Assembly: GCA_002205965.3 (NCBI GenBank)
Contig: NADL03000053.1
Location: 372,001 to 436,000, forward strand
Length of the DNA stretch: 64,000 nt
Direction of reading: 5' to 3'
Origin: Kappaphycus alvarezii
Taxonomy: Eukaryota; Rhodophyta; Florideophyceae; Gigartinales; Solieriaceae
Part shown: one piece after another, positions 32,236 to 44,060 of the stretch
Position numbering within the stretch: the first letter of the stretch is position 1
Layout: every line of letters starts with the position of its first letter
The notes under the pieces: model-generated
Database searches by the model: none
Seen by the model: the letters and a program-made list of their open reading frames with translations, nothing else
Told to the model about the DNA's origin: nothing
Made by a program: the position numbers and the translations under genes

Positions 32236-32930
32236 ATGGGACTGATTGGCCGTGGCACATGGAAAGTAGTATGCAAGGATGAAGTACAACATAACACAAA
32301 TATTCTAGGTGTAATTTTAGTACTCGCTATCAAATGTTCTAGTACAAACCGTGAAGTGTGGAAAGCTAAATTCGTCGTACAAGGTCATAGGGATAAAATG
32401 AAAGAACTTCTTGTCCATGACAATAGCACTGCTCGTCAACATGAGATTAGAATACTAGTTGGACTTTCATTTATTTCCGGCTTCAAGCTCTTCTCAACAA
32501 ATGTTACACAAACTTACCTGCCAAGTGCCGAGAAACTCCTCAGATAGATCTATGTAAAACCGACAGGAGAGGTTGAGCTTGTTCCTGATGCAACGTTTAA
32601 GCTTCTTCCATTCTATGGACTCCCTGATTGTGGTGATTACTTATGGAGAACAATTTACGAACATCTAAGATCCGATCTTGGAAAGGAATCTACAGCTAAC
32701 GACGGATCATTATTCTTTAAGGTAATTGGTAAGAAGCGCTCTGGCCCTTGTGTAACCTATGTCGAAGATTTACTTCAAGCTAGAAATGAGCAGTTTGAAA
32801 AGTTCTCAAGGAAAACCGAAAATTGATTCAAGTGTAAATGTAAGGAGTACGATAACATCCAGTTCCTGGAGCCCAAATCGAAATAAATCCTTGAGCTTTG
32901 AAGTGCGTCAATTCAACTACATAAAAAGGC
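32236..32930 (+). pseudogene. Copia-3 reverse transcriptase
   Basis: The open piece 32236-32547 covers RGTWKVVCKDE, NILGVILVLAIK, EVWKAKFVVQGH and ILVGLSFISGFKLFSTNVTQ, with AYL changed to TYL. After one stop the frame continues IYVKPTGEVELVPDATFKLL, PFYGLPDCGDYLW and VTYVEDLLQARNEQF. The catalytic YVDD is YVED at 32758-32769, a substitution expected to abolish activity. Domain order and motifs are standard copia RT. Confidence 0.85.
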
Positions 32931-32934
32931 TCAA

Positions 32935-33665
32935 ATTACTTTACTCTGATGCTCATTCTAGTTTGTTTAAATACTATAAGGCTAAAATGGCTTGGATAGC
33001 GTACACTAGGCCTGACATCTCATTTCGGAATGCTCAAGCCGCTCAACTTACGGAAGATGTATTCAAAAGAGACCCGCAAAAGCATTTCAGAAGTATCAAT
33101 CTTGCCTTAATTTTCGTCAAAACGAAAACTCTATGCGATTTAAGTTTCCAAAATTCACTATACTTGCTTGTTTACTCCGATGCATCATATGCGACAAACA
33201 TCGACGGATCATCACGGGTTGGATACATTATTTTCTTGGCAAATGAAACTCACAGATGTCAACTACTTTACTGGCCATCTCAAAAATCAAGACGTGTCAC
33301 GAGGTCTCTACTTGCAGTGAAGATATGGGATTAGCTGATTCTTCGACATATGTTACGCCCTGGAACACGACTTGGAAAAATGCTATTACGACCTGTACGA
33401 TTATCACGTCTACAGATAGCTTGTCTCTTTTGAAGTTATTACAAAAGCTACTACAACTACTAAAAAGCGTCTTATGATAGATATTTTCACAGTAAGGCAT
33501 TCTTACAAATCGAAGGAATCAGATAATCAAATTTATCCACTCTGAATTTAACCCGCTGATGCATTGAATAAGTTCAAAAGTGACTCTTTTCTACATAACA
33601 TTATTAGAGATGGTCGCATTAGCCATCTAATTGAGCAATGGATTAATAGAGAAAGCTGAATTCTT
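32935..33665 (+). pseudogene. Copia-3 RNase H and polyprotein C terminus
   Basis: The open piece 32759-33334 continues from RT and includes WIAYTRPDISFRNAQAAQL, then YLLVYSDASYATNIDGSSRV (RNase H active-site Asp), YIIFLANETHRCQLLYWPSQ and KSRRVTRSLLAVKIWD. A shifted piece then gives LSLFKVITKATTTTKKR-like sequence near 33420-33475 and ends around 33655. Frame changes occur at about 33325 and 33470. Confidence 0.8.
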
Positions 33666-33729
33666 TTGACTCAAACGAACAGAGAAGGTAGAAATTTAGA
33701 ATTAAAAGATTCCTTCATCCAGCAGACAA

Positions 33730-34082
33730 TGTTAACCGGCAATGGTTCCAATTTATTGTGGACGATGATTCGAATTGATATATTTTAGATTATTTTACTG
33801 TGCCTTATACTGCCACTTTGGTTATACGACTGTACTGCATTTTGTTAGCTAGTCTACAGTATACTCCTGACCTGTGCACCTCGGGCAGGGGAATCTACAG
33901 TAAAAGGAGAGTAATGTTGTTGCACCCGCACACTATCACAAACAATAGCATCAACAAACAGCAACAACCAAAACTCCCCCGCAGCCTCATCGCTTGTGTG
34001 CCTCTCCCCTGACTGTGCATAGTACAGCACAAACGAATTGGCCGACATTCGCTCTCTTTTCGCTCAAATACGGGGCGAAACA
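33730..34082 (+). repeat. Copia-3 3' LTR
   Basis: Starts TGTTAACCGG and ends GGGGCGAAACA, so both TG and CA termini are intact here. It contains TACTGTGCC, CTGTACTGCAT and CTACAGTATACT, more of the dispersed TACTGTA words. The antisense strand of both LTRs is open for 62-72 codons (VVERNES/VFERKES), a shared by-product. Confidence 0.85.
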
Positions 34083-34869
34083 ATAAAAATACTGCAGTGC
34101 TGTCGACCTCTACAGGAGTAGGTCACTATATTTTCAAAGGTATTTTCCCTCTCTATTTCAATGTGTATAACTGATGCCTATCAATTAAACATTGCTGTAT
34201 ATATTGTTCAGTATTTAATAAATATTACTCTTTTATTTGAATATCAATAAAAGCCAATGCTCTTTGACATTAGGAAATGTGATAGAAAAGGCCCTCAAGA
34301 GACATTGTTCGCGAATTGCAGAACAAGTGAAGAGCGGGTCTTAACGAGTTGTTGATACTCGCTGGCGGAGGTTTCGCCGCGTTGGGCAGCAATGACTGAA
34401 TCGATTTTTAGAGTGCTCCACAGCCAGCTCACCTATGCCTCCATGGGTGTCGAAGACAAGAGGGAAGAATTTGGCCTGTATTGTGGCGAAAATTGCCGCC
34501 GTATCGAACCTTCCTCTCGGCCTGAATGTACAGGGCGACACCCACTGGGTTATTGCGTTATTTTGGGAGAGCACTCTATGTTTAAAGGCCTGCGAAGAAC
34601 ACTTTGATGGTACATGTTTGGGAGAGTACTAAGGGCTGTCTATCGCTTTGTACACCTTGCGGCGGTCCTGAAGCGGGAGATGGTTTTAGCAGGGAAAAGT
34701 GTACTCCAGCTTCCGATTGTTTCAAAAAAGGAGTTGAGACGACAAGACTGGCTGAGAGAGTTGTATCTTCAGCAGTACCCCAAGCAGTTCACCAGCACTT
34801 CTATTCTACTTTCATGATCGCCAATTTGGTCTTCTAAGAGTTCTACATCATGAAACTATTACATATGTT

Positions 34870-34990
34870 TCACAACGGACGTCCGCAACATCACAAAGTT
34901 TTTTTGTAACTGCGGACGTCCTGTTCAAAGTTGATCCGCAGTATCAGAAATTACTTCCCGTGACTGCGGATGTCCTAATCACAGTACACC
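34870..34990. repeat. GCGGACGTCC short repeats
   Basis: GCGGACGTCC or near copies occur at about 34876, 34912 and 34965 (the last GCGGATGTCC), the first inside the palindrome CGGACGTCCG. Each is followed within ~10 bases by AATCAC/AACATCAC-like or TTCAAAG words. Function unknown. Confidence 0.45.
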
Positions 34991-36499
34991 AATGACATGT
35001 AAGTAGTTCCAATTTCCAACGCACATATTCTCATAATTCAAGTAATCTAATGAAGGCACCATTTCATCCTCTTCACTTTATGCCTGGTGAGCACCTATTT
35101 CGACAGATTAAGATGGACGGAAGCTTGTAACATGAGAGAGAAGAGGTTTTTCAGTAAATTGTTATGGCTTCCTAATAATCACGCCCTCGAGGGTCTGTGT
35201 GGTACATGCCTCCCAAGAGAATCCAGGAGGAGCGGAGACCGCACTAGAGAGAAGTCAAATCTGAGGCACCTGAAATGGTTCCTGAACATGGCCACTGAAC
35301 ACGAGGCGGAGAGGCGGAAGAGGATCATTTAGGTGCAGGTCTCAGGGACGACACAAGTAGAGTTTCGAGAATATTTAAGCGCTTGAAATTCAGAGTTGGT
35401 AGAGCCGGTTAGACGGGCTCTGTTCCTTGCCGGACTTTTGCGGCAGTTTCTTGTAAGGGTTCAGGGTATAGGTAGCGTTGGAGTCGATTTTGGTTCATAG
35501 CTGAGTCAGTGGTAACTTAAGTGTAGTGTACTGGGCTGCCCGGGCGAAAAAGGACGATCAGGGCGGGAGATAGAGGTGTATGGGCAGTATTGGCAGTGGA
35601 TACTCGAGGAGGGAGTTTCGCGTAGTCTTGATTGGCAAGGGAATTTTTCGTCGTTGTTTCGCGTTATCAGCTCCTTGCCCGGCTGTAGGTGTTTTAGGAA
35701 TAGGGCCGAAGTGCGTGGCTGAAAATATGGATAAGGTAAGTGTAAAAGAATGTCCGCCGATAGGAATGGAAATATAGGGCAGAGCCAAGAGCTGCCTTGC
35801 AGATATGGGTGTATCCTTTAGAATGCACCTCGCAGTTCCATTTCAAAAGTTGTTGATTTAGAAAGGGTTATATGCAGCAGATATCTTCGTAGAGTTTTCA
35901 TTAGTTTCCATGCGCTTGCGCAGAGGTGGAGTAGGTAGGGAGCAGCTTGTGGTTCTCACAGTTCGGGTAGAGCTTTCAGATATATTTTGCGACCTGGATT
36001 CATTCTCATTGAAGCATGATACTGCCTTGAGTGTTGCTTATTGGTAACAAAAAGTTGTTGATAGCCCTGGTGTGGCGACCATGGAAATGGAAGGTGAGAG
36101 AAGTGGCCGTTTACGAACCACCAGGAATCTTTCTTCTGTATGTTGATGAAATTGCAGAAGCGGAGACCTTCCCTAGCAATGGTGTTTAGCTGGCTTGGGA
36201 TTTATCGGGAGGAAAGGTTGATTTTGCAGTCGTAAAAACATGGAATGCATTGCAGTGTGTTAGAAGAGCGGTACAGGTGGTGGAGGACCCGTAAATTTCG
36301 ATCCTTAAGAGGATTAATAACTAGGGATCACTCTAGTGTGTCCCAGTCGCATGTAAGAGTTGTAGGGTGCAAACTAGATATTTTAGGGGCTTCTATATAC
36401 AAAATGGACGAGGGCCGCGGCCTGTAGAGCGTGCTTGTAGATCGCCTTCATGAAGCTGTAGCGCTTTACATGGTTGTCTGCAAAACCATGGGATAGATC

Positions 36500-36793
36500 G
36501 GATATATCTTCCAAGAGTAAAATACCGAACCCCTTCCTCCTTTACAAGGTTAGTGGCGTTCGTGAGGTTAGGTTGGAGCATTATATTACCTTGAACCCTG
36601 CAGATTACGGTACTTACGTCAACCGGAGTGCGGTAATCAAACTTTCTACAGATTTTTGGAGCTTAAAGCGTGCTATGGTAGTCTAAGGTAGAAGGTAAGC
36701 TGAGTTTGGCTGCTCAGTCTGGCTCCGAGGAGTTTTCGTACGAATCCTCTATATGGGAAAGGTTTGGTTGTTTTACTCTTGGAAGATATATCC
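36500..36793. repeat. Inverted repeat, 23-bp perfect core
   Basis: GGATATATC...GAGTAAAA at 36500-36522 is the exact reverse complement of 36771-36793. Matching continues weakly inward (ACCGAACCCCTTCC against the complement of ATGGGAAAGGTTTGGTTG). Arms are about 250 bp apart. The same peptide, FTLGRYI, therefore appears on the minus strand at the left arm and on the plus strand at the right arm. Foldback or TIR-like unit; no transposase inside. Confidence 0.65.
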
Positions 36794-37130
36794 TCTATAT
36801 AGAACGCCAATTGCGATGGAGGGCAAGCGTGGGGGTCAGAGGGGCACTTCTTAATGGAAATCAAGTTTATCCCGGAGAAGTGGGGTTGTAGCAGATTGGG
36901 ATATCAGTACTTCATAATGCATGATCATTACGACAGTATGACTTCTGCACAATACAGTAGCTTGCAGCCCACTGTGCACTATTTTGGTACCTCGCGTCAG
37001 CACTGCATATCGGTGCGAGCTCTGGATATATACGCGGATAAAATACGGTAAATATATCACGACACACCTCGCCCTTCAGATTTGCAACCGCAGAGATATC
37101 AGACAAGTATATGCAACGTTATACATCTAA

Positions 37131-37540
37131 CCTTTATCATCCCTGAGGAGCGCCCCCGAGCCCTTCTCAGTAAAACATATCATTTATTTGTTTAACTCCG
37201 TATACCGACATCTTCGATTTACGCCGCCTAAGAAGTTTAGAGTTGGATCAAAGTCAGACAACAGTACTCTATGCACTTTCCGCTTACAACATATTACTGA
37301 AGATTGTGAAAGGCACATCGCGTTTCGGTTTTAGTGCCTTTCAATCATTGCAGTAGACAAATTCTATGGCGACTCAGCTGCGCAATATGTTCCTCTGCTC
37401 TCACCGCTTTGCTCACTTGCATGCTGTGTCTTGGAGAGGTTTTTCTCTAAACCCGACTGACCCGAAATCTCTCTCAGAGTTTGACATTCACTAGAGCGGC
37501 CAGCCCCGCTTTTTTCTGAAATACCTTAATTAATTACACT
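37131..37540. other. No gene seen
   Basis: AT-rich sequence without open frames of note or recognisable repeats. It ends at the LINE 3' boundary near 37550. Confidence 0.5.
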
Positions 37541-37549
37541 AATGGGCAA

Positions 37550-38119
37550 GGGGAAATTTGGGGTGTTTTTGATCTATGGAAAATGAGGTCAGCTGTGCCC
37601 TGAGGGATGTCGTGACATGGGTAAAGCTTACACTGTAAAGGATTGGCGGGAAGCCGTCAAACGCTAGAAAACTGTCTGGAGGCCAGCCAACAAGCACGCC
37701 GCATTGGACATCGCTGCCGCTACGGCATGACGCTGTGTTAAGACTTGTTTGACCTTTGCGTAGGTCTCCCTTGCCCTCGTAGCGACGTTGCGTGCGACGT
37801 CGGTTAACAACGCGAGGGCGTCCGGGTGCCATCCTCGAGGGTAGAGATAGAGGCGGGCACTAGCCTGCTTCTGGCGTAAGACGCGATGAAGGACTGGTAT
37901 CTTCTGTGTTTCGCCGTTCTTGCTGCGTTGAGCGGGGTAAGCAAGTTGAAACCTTACTCTCCTGTTCGAAGGCGCTAGGGGGTTGATAGCTCTGATAATG
38001 CCGTAATTTCTACTGTACCGCAAAGAGGAAAATTTTTCCTCTTTTCCCTCTGTTGTAACTTTGCTTGTTTCCATTTTGGCGAACAGTTTCCTTTCTTTTA
38101 AGTATTCCACTCGACTCAA
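37550..38119 (-). pseudogene. LINE ORF2 C terminus and 3' tail, copy d
   Basis: The minus-strand frame 38119-37664 (151 codons) ends LYLYPRGWHPDALALLTDVA, then RNVATRARETYAKVKQVLTQ and AACLLAGLQTVF. A W/FHPDAL..L motif near the C terminus is typical of the end of many non-LTR ORF2 proteins. The 3' tail (37665-37550) follows to GGGGTGTTTTT at 37560, shared with 7.29 kb. The N-terminal 60 residues of the open frame look unrelated and may be upstream insertion debris. No RT remains. Confidence 0.65.
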
Positions 38120-38620
38120 TCTAAATCAATATGGAATGAATTGCACGTTGATGCTATAGCTAAGCGAGCTTATTGTGGTGTTTTTCTCTACTCGGATTTG
38201 GCTCCAAGTCAAACCGTCGCGTTAATTCTATATCAAAAGCGTTACATTTTGTCCGCTACGCTGTTACGCTCTTCCTCAAAACTTCCCTCGTATTCCTTCC
38301 ACCTGCCTTGTATACTTATCCTTTTCAAAGACTGAAGAATGTTTTCCTCAAACAAGGCAACTGCGGTTCTTTCCATTCTTATTTCATCCCTTTCGATCAT
38401 GGATTACAAAACCCTCAATGCGACAGAGTAAGCTTATTTGACCTCTTTGAGTATCTCTGTGAAGTTGGTTTCGCTTTATTACAATTTTCCATGGGGGAGC
38501 CGTTAGAGTGAGCCTTTCCTGTTGGATAGGCCCTGCAAAAACCAAGCATGGGCCATGAAGTATTACATGGGAGTGAAATAAGTACGGGTACACGAGGGCG
38601 TCTCTTTTACATTTGTTAGA
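38120..38620 (-). other. Possible upstream LINE debris
   Basis: Both strands are open in pieces (plus 38173-38511, minus 38593-38384). The minus piece reads HVILHGPCLVFAGPIQQERL and lies upstream of the LINE C terminus on the same strand, so it could belong to the same insertion, but no motif confirms it. Confidence 0.25.
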
Positions 38621-39195
38621 TAAGCGGATGCCTCTGTATCAAGTCACTTTCTACAACAGAGTAACGACTATATTTTACCATCAAATCTAGCCTATCTCCA
38701 TTTTAATCTTATGATCATTCGGGGTGCACAGTTTTTTCCTTATTTATCCTACCCGAATTCTTTCGAGCAACAGTGCTAGAGTAGACGCAAAAGTAGGAAA
38801 CTACTGTTTATAATATCTCTTATAATTTTAACCAAAAAATTTTATTTCTAAAATGGAGGGGACATGAAACAAAGAGGGAGGCACCCGGGGCGCTGCTAAA
38901 GGAACAGTAGAGGCGATGGTAAAGGTTTCAGAAAGTTGGGGGCAAAGGGTGTTTGGAGTGTACCTGGATTCCCACAAGAATCTAGATGAGCCCCCCCTTT
39001 TATAGACAGTACAGTAGCTCTACTCTAGAAATTCTATACTTTGTAAGCTCAGTAGAAATTACTAGAAAGTAGAGGTGTAACTATGTAATTGTACTATCTA
39101 GAATATAACTACGTAAATAAAACGATGACGTCGGGCTCCACGTCAAATTAAAAACATTGAAGGAAAATCAAACTTCTAAAATCATTTAAGACGGT
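38621..39195. other. AT-rich, no gene seen
   Basis: No open frame or repeat that I can support apart from a polyC/T stretch at about 38990. Confidence 0.5.
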
Positions 39196-39201
39196 ACAGT
39201 T

Positions 39202-39281
39202 TCTCTGTTACACCACTGTGAAATAGAGAACTAGAATGGCGACAGCGAACAAGTCTCTATTACACAGTGGTGTAACAGAGA
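39202..39281. repeat. 28-bp inverted repeat with 24-base spacer (27 of 28 paired)
   Basis: Arm 39202-39229 (TCTCTGTTACACCACTGTG...) and arm 39254-39281 (TCTCTATTACACAGTGGTG...) are reverse complements except at one base. Directly outside, ACAGTTTCTCTGTTA and ACAGTTTCTGGTTA (about 39197 and 39299) form an imperfect direct pair. This could be a small foldback element, possibly with its own duplicated target. Confidence 0.8.
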
Positions 39282-39299
39282 CATTGTTACAGGACACTA

Positions 39300-40440
39300 C
39301 AGTTTCTGGTTAATTTAACCTTTGGAATCGCCTTTTTCTGAAGACAGCCTTCGATAAATTCACAGGGTTCGGACTTCTACGCCCAGGATTTGTCTCCACA
39401 AGGAGATACTGAAGTTATTATTATTCTCGAAGACTTGTTATTTAGCATGTATCGCCTAAGGTTTGAAGTACTTTCATTCCAATCGTCTGAAATTTAGTGA
39501 TATGCTAAATCGGGTGCCTTAATTTGCATCGGGTAATTTTTTAATTCGCCCGCATTCTCGATCTAAAATGATTAAAGAAAGATTGAAGCTTTAGTAGAAG
39601 ACAGATCCGAGTTGAAATCATTTTCAAGGAAGAAGCTGCATAAAGAAGGGTGGATCATCTAAAGCACCGCAGCGGAATAATTTGGTTTCCAATATTCTCA
39701 GTGCAACAGATTCAAAAATACGCTCCGAATTGCAAGAAGCCCCGTAAATTAATAGTCGTTGAGCACGGTGCTGCAAAATGGATGATTCATATCGACTGAA
39801 GAGAAGGTGGATATGCAATTGGGAATTTTGGAGGCGCCAAAGTGGATGTCAGAATAGTACTTTATCGAAGCCGCCTTTTCAGGAAAATCAGAAAATAGTC
39901 CCGTTCTGCACCTCTTATTTGGATAAAAATTGGGTTGCAAAGAACAGCTAAAGACATTTTTCGGAATATTCTCCGTGTATATTGTAAAGATGAGGGAAAA
40001 GGAAATAAATCGCGCGAATAGAAATACCAAGAATAAAAATAGAATCCTGGCAAATATAAAGTTCTCTCCGAGCTCTCAAACGCATATTTTGACGTTGAAG
40101 TGTGGTAACGAGTAAGTCATAAGTAATTGATCCCTTATTTGGAACGCAAATTAAAGCAATCGAGGAGAAGTTGCACGAGAAGGAATCAGTTGGAATCCTC
40201 AGCAATGATATTATTTCTAGTTCGAATTAACACTCGGATTTGACGGAGTCTTCAGTAGAAGGCAATAGGCGAAAATAAACAGGACCCAAATGCGTAGCAG
40301 AAAGCCGAAAAATGAGGGAAATATACCGAAGAAGAAAAGAAATAATAAATACATTACAAGTGTACTTTATTAGTTTATTAAGAGAAGTGGCGTAGAAGGA
40401 GATCAGTAACTCGCCTCACGACATTAGAACTGTCACTTGC
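39300..40440. other. AT-rich; no assignable gene
   Basis: Open pieces of about 60-90 codons on the minus strand (40030-39749, 40205-39948) are Phe/Tyr/Ile-rich and without motifs. Nothing else seen. Confidence 0.4.
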
Positions 40441-40454
40441 GCAATCAAAGAGCT

Positions 40455-41110
40455 CCAATTTTGCATCGAGCCTGATGTAGTACACTCCAAGAATGAGTTT
40501 CATATCTCATATATCTCTCAAGAGCCCACGAATTTTGCCCTCTAACGGCAAAAAACCCCTCAAAGCAATTAGTAAGATGTTAGATGCCGGAATAGTTACC
40601 ATTGCCTCACCCATATAGTCATTGTATATGACAGTTTTAACAATAAGGATGAATTTTCCGGTTTTTATACTGACTGTGGCACTGTGAATCTCATTGGGAA
40701 GGTCAATATACGTCCTTAGATTAAGATAGAGGTAGTCTTCGAGGATTTAAACAGTTACAAGTCTGAACTCAAGAATCAAGGCTGTTTTCTTCCTTAGAGG
40801 TGCTAAATTGGTATTCCACAGGTTTTAGTAATTCGTGACATGGTACGCCACGGGCACGGATGTAATTCTTCTGAATCAACTAACCGCACCTACGGGGCTT
40901 CTATAACTTTTGAAACTATTAAATATTCCCTATAGTTTCTTGGAAATATTTTTAAGACCGCTTTACACCTTTAAAAATTACGGTGGGACTCAATACAGGT
41001 GTATTTTACGATTGTTATAGCAGTAAAGAGCCGCCCTGTCATCCTTTGCTACCTGGATCGATATACGTCTCACACGTTTTCAGTGCTTTTTGACGCCAGA
41101 AATACGTTAC
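40455..41110 (+). pseudogene. Gypsy-2 RT fragment 1
   Basis: Frames read an SQEPTNFAL...RQKTPQS-like entry, then DEFSGFYTDCGTVNLIGKVN at about 40649, where gypsy RTs have the DG..RFC.DYR.LN pattern. VFEDLNSYK follows at about 40736, and CYLDRYTSHTFS at 41047-41082. The last corresponds to YLDD with the second Asp replaced by Arg. Assignment rests on block order; several stops intervene. Confidence 0.55.
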
Positions 41111-42535
41111 GGAAGCGGTTCTTACGGTAGCTTCCCAGCAGTTTCGCAGCAAAAATTTTGAATCCGCTGTTTTTACACTACATTTGCCTTCTGCATTTAG
41201 CTATGTATAGTTCTATATAAATCCTGTTATGGTGCAGTGGGCTCAAATAAGCCAGCCTGTATTGAATTTTCAACCAAAGCTCAACTCACATTTTAAGAGT
41301 TCCCTTAGCACCAGACGTTTTGATATTCTTGCAAGTACTTTTTGCTTCGTTTTCATCGTTCCGATTCATTAGCAAGACTTAGACATTTATTAGATTAACC
41401 TCAGATTCCCGATCGGACACAGACACTGACCTGGTATTCATTTACAAAACCTTACATGTTATTCTAAAGTTTCGTAAAAAAACAAATCAACTACAATTTC
41501 ACTGTTTCTGTCCGAATACAGTTGAAAATTTTCTCACTAAAAATCATACAGCCTCTCAAAAATTGCCTTTTTTACGTCTCAGAGGGTAGCCCAAGACTTT
41601 ATATTTTCCAAACACTCCCATTTTTACGCTTAGAGAACTTCTAATAAACAACCATGAAGAGCCCAAAACATTTTTTGCAGATCAACTTTACAACCAGTTG
41701 TTTGCCGATTTCTGTACCGGAGTTCAGTGCTCCTATCTTTATATCTGTCTAGGAACGCCGTGCTCCATTCTTTTGAGCTAAATAGCTCCACTGCTACGAG
41801 ATACATCTCTGTTGTCAAATGATGAACTGGTTCTAACCTATATTCTTAGCATGGTTCCAAAATAAGTTGGGCCGCCGCTAATACCAAGAGCTCTTCAGCG
41901 AATACTTATAGATCGACCATAGTCCGCTTTGTGTCCAATCGGAAGGGTGTTGAACCATCTAATTTGTAAGGCTAATATCTCGAAAAGCTGCTACTAAAAG
42001 GGATAGAATGTACCCTCTGTTTTATTCGCTTCATTTTTGAGTCTCCTGAAGCTACCTACGTAAGTATTACGAGCACCTCCATTCACGGCGAGAAATTCGA
42101 CGTAAGAACAAAATTGAGTTCAATTTTGGGATTAAAATCCATACTGGTCATTGCTCAGAAACTGTACTGGCATTAGAAAGGTATAAAGTATCGATTTATT
42201 GCTAGAGGCCTCAGGTCACCCTTCATTTTCCAATAAAATACCTTTTTGTTTATTAATAAAAAGGAATGTAGAGCTATTAGTTGCTTTCTCAAATGACTTC
42301 AATATTTTTTTCGTTCTTTCATTTGTTGTTACTGTACCTGTTTCTATTCCGTCTTAAGATAATTTTAGTACGAAATAGAATTGAAATAAAACTAATAAGA
42401 AGGACCATGTAGAGAAAACTGCCAAAAAAATCTCAACTAAATTTATTTAAAGTCCTTTCTCGGTTCTTAATTTTATTGAACCACAAAAAAGCTGAAATAC
42501 ATGAATAAAAACAAATATCATCACAGATCCGAAAA
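41111..42535. other. AT-rich, no clear gene
   Basis: Only short open frames; one minus-strand piece (41818-41630, MTTEMYLVAVELFSSKEW) is motif-free. Possibly the decayed continuation of Gypsy-2. Confidence 0.35.
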
Positions 42536-42694
42536 GAATGACCCTTTTTTTCATTACTCTGTACTATGCAAAGTTTACCGAAGCATTAATCTCTATCTTT
42601 GAGATAAGTAAAAAGTATCTCCTCATCATTGAACTAGTTATTGCGGTTTTGCCATCCAATAATATTATAGAATCAAGCGGTAAGCTTAAATTTT

Positions 42695-43190
42695 ATGGGT
42701 GTCATTTTTTTAAAAAGTTTACAAGTAGGGGCCAAAGATTCCGGAGAGCTCACTGAAACAGGCAATGGTGAAAGAAAAGTGTGTCAAGAAGTACTAAACG
42801 CTGTAAGTGTAAAGATTACTGCCTTAAACGAATCTCCGTGCTTTTGTGTAGCTCTATTGAAGCCTTACAGCGCAGTTATTGGAGAGCAGCAGTTTTTTGC
42901 TCATTTAAAGAAAATCATATGTTTAAATAAAGATATATTAATTCAATTTCAGGTAACCTTTTAAGTATTTAATGAGAATAATACCTTTTCTCTTATTCTT
43001 GAGAATTTCTTGGACAGAGTTAGCGACTTAAATATAAAGCACACATTTTCGCAGTTTTTACTTGAACCTCAAGATTCCGGCGATTCCAGAGCACTTTGAC
43101 GCCTTCCAGATTTTGAGAAGGTTCTAGAAAATATTCCTGATGAATTTAATGTGAAAACCGCAGAAAAGGTTCTCCCATCAAGTGAGTAGG
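42695..43190 (+). other. Unassigned ORF with continuation
   Basis: The 89-codon frame (GAKDSGELTETGNGERKVC, VSVKITALNESPCFCVALLK) continues past one stop in the same frame with LENFLDRVSDLNIKHTFSQF and ENIPDEFNVKTAEKVLP to about 43188. Composition is protein-like. No family recognised; it sits between the two Gypsy-2 RT segments. Confidence 0.35.
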
Positions 43191-43599
43191 AGTTAAAAAT
43201 AGACTAATGAAAGTATCAAAGAACATAATCAAGTACTTCACAGATTTTATGCCAAATAAATGCCAGACTTCCTTAAGCAGCTGCATAAATCATGAAATTA
43301 GACTTTATCAGACTATTTAAGCTCCACTAGTGATTTCCGTTCTATTCATGATTAGTAAGCATACTTTTAAACGATTATAGGTAAATTATAGAGCGTTATA
43401 TAGGCTTTTTGTGAAAAAGAATATTTATTTGCCACAGACTGAAGAAAATTTTGACTAGATTAATGGAAAAGGCCCTTAGAAAATTTGTATTAGATTTGTT
43501 ATTAAAATATAAGTCTAGACTTGTACTCAATCCGTTTTTCTTCCTCGATAACACGTTACTGGGGCTCCTATTTTTACTCGCACTATTTTATGACACAAA

Positions 43600-44060
43600 T
43601 GTCCCGCAAATTTTGTGACCCTGATGATGTTTTTGAGAAGCAGTTCGAATTATTTGTGGTGCTCTTCCTAGATTAAGTCTACTCTGAAGTAGGATTCCTG
43701 AGGATCAGTTAAATCATACCCAAGCTATACTAGAGGCCAACAGAAGAGAAAATTTGTTCAAAAAATTTCTTAAATGTGTAATTAGGGTAACAAAAGAATA
43801 GGTTCTAGAACGCAAATTATCCCAAAACGATATTCTATTTGATCCATATATGATAAAAGCGGACATATAATGGCCTATTCGAAAACAACGTGGTAACAGG
43901 TACAGTGTTTTCTTAATTTTGTCAATTACTATTGGAGATTTGTAACAGGCTGCCCAATGCTCTGTGAACATACAACACAATTGACTAAGTACATTAGCTA
44001 CCTATGTAGTAGTTCCCATCACGAAGAATTTCTAGTACTTGAGCAAAAACGCGTAACCAA
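43600..44060 (+). pseudogene. Gypsy-2 RT fragment 2 (thumb to RNase H connection)
   Basis: A DD box at 43618-43629 with VFEKQFELF is followed by FLKCVIRVTKE and FDPYMIKAD. Then comes QCFLNFVNYYWRFVTGC at 43900-43950. The last closely matches the Q.FLG.VNYYRRF block that joins RT to RNase H in Ty3/gypsy elements. Frame changes are frequent. The block is diagnostic even in isolation. Confidence 0.6.

Larger units (their letters stand above)
27272..34082 (+). mobile_element. Copia-3: full-length but decayed Ty1/copia retrotransposon with paired LTRs
   Basis: Two 353-bp LTRs flank leader, zinc-finger ORF, gag with CCHC knuckle, DSGA protease, integrase, RT and RNase H, all on the plus strand and in copia order. 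LTR similarity is roughly 80-85 percent by eye, so insertion is old. Domain motifs are well preserved despite stops and frameshifts: CCHC intact, protease DSGA intact, integrase D-D-35-E recoverable across a frameshift, RT YVDD changed to YVED. No matching 5-bp target duplication was found. Confidence 0.9.
34083..37130 (+). other. Unassigned coding-like region
   Basis: Higher GC than its surroundings, with many plus-strand open pieces: 34392-34607, 34604-34837, 35087-35332, 35580-35777, 36245-36427, 36474-36686, 36706-36891. Several read as protein, for example GRVLRAVYRFVHLAAVLKRE near 34620, REQLVVLTVRVELSDIFCDL near 35940, and GVATMEMEGERSGRLRTTRN near 36070. Stops separate them. I do not recognise a family, and no RT, integrase or transposase motif appears. 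It could be a host gene turned pseudogene or an unfamiliar element. Confidence 0.35.
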
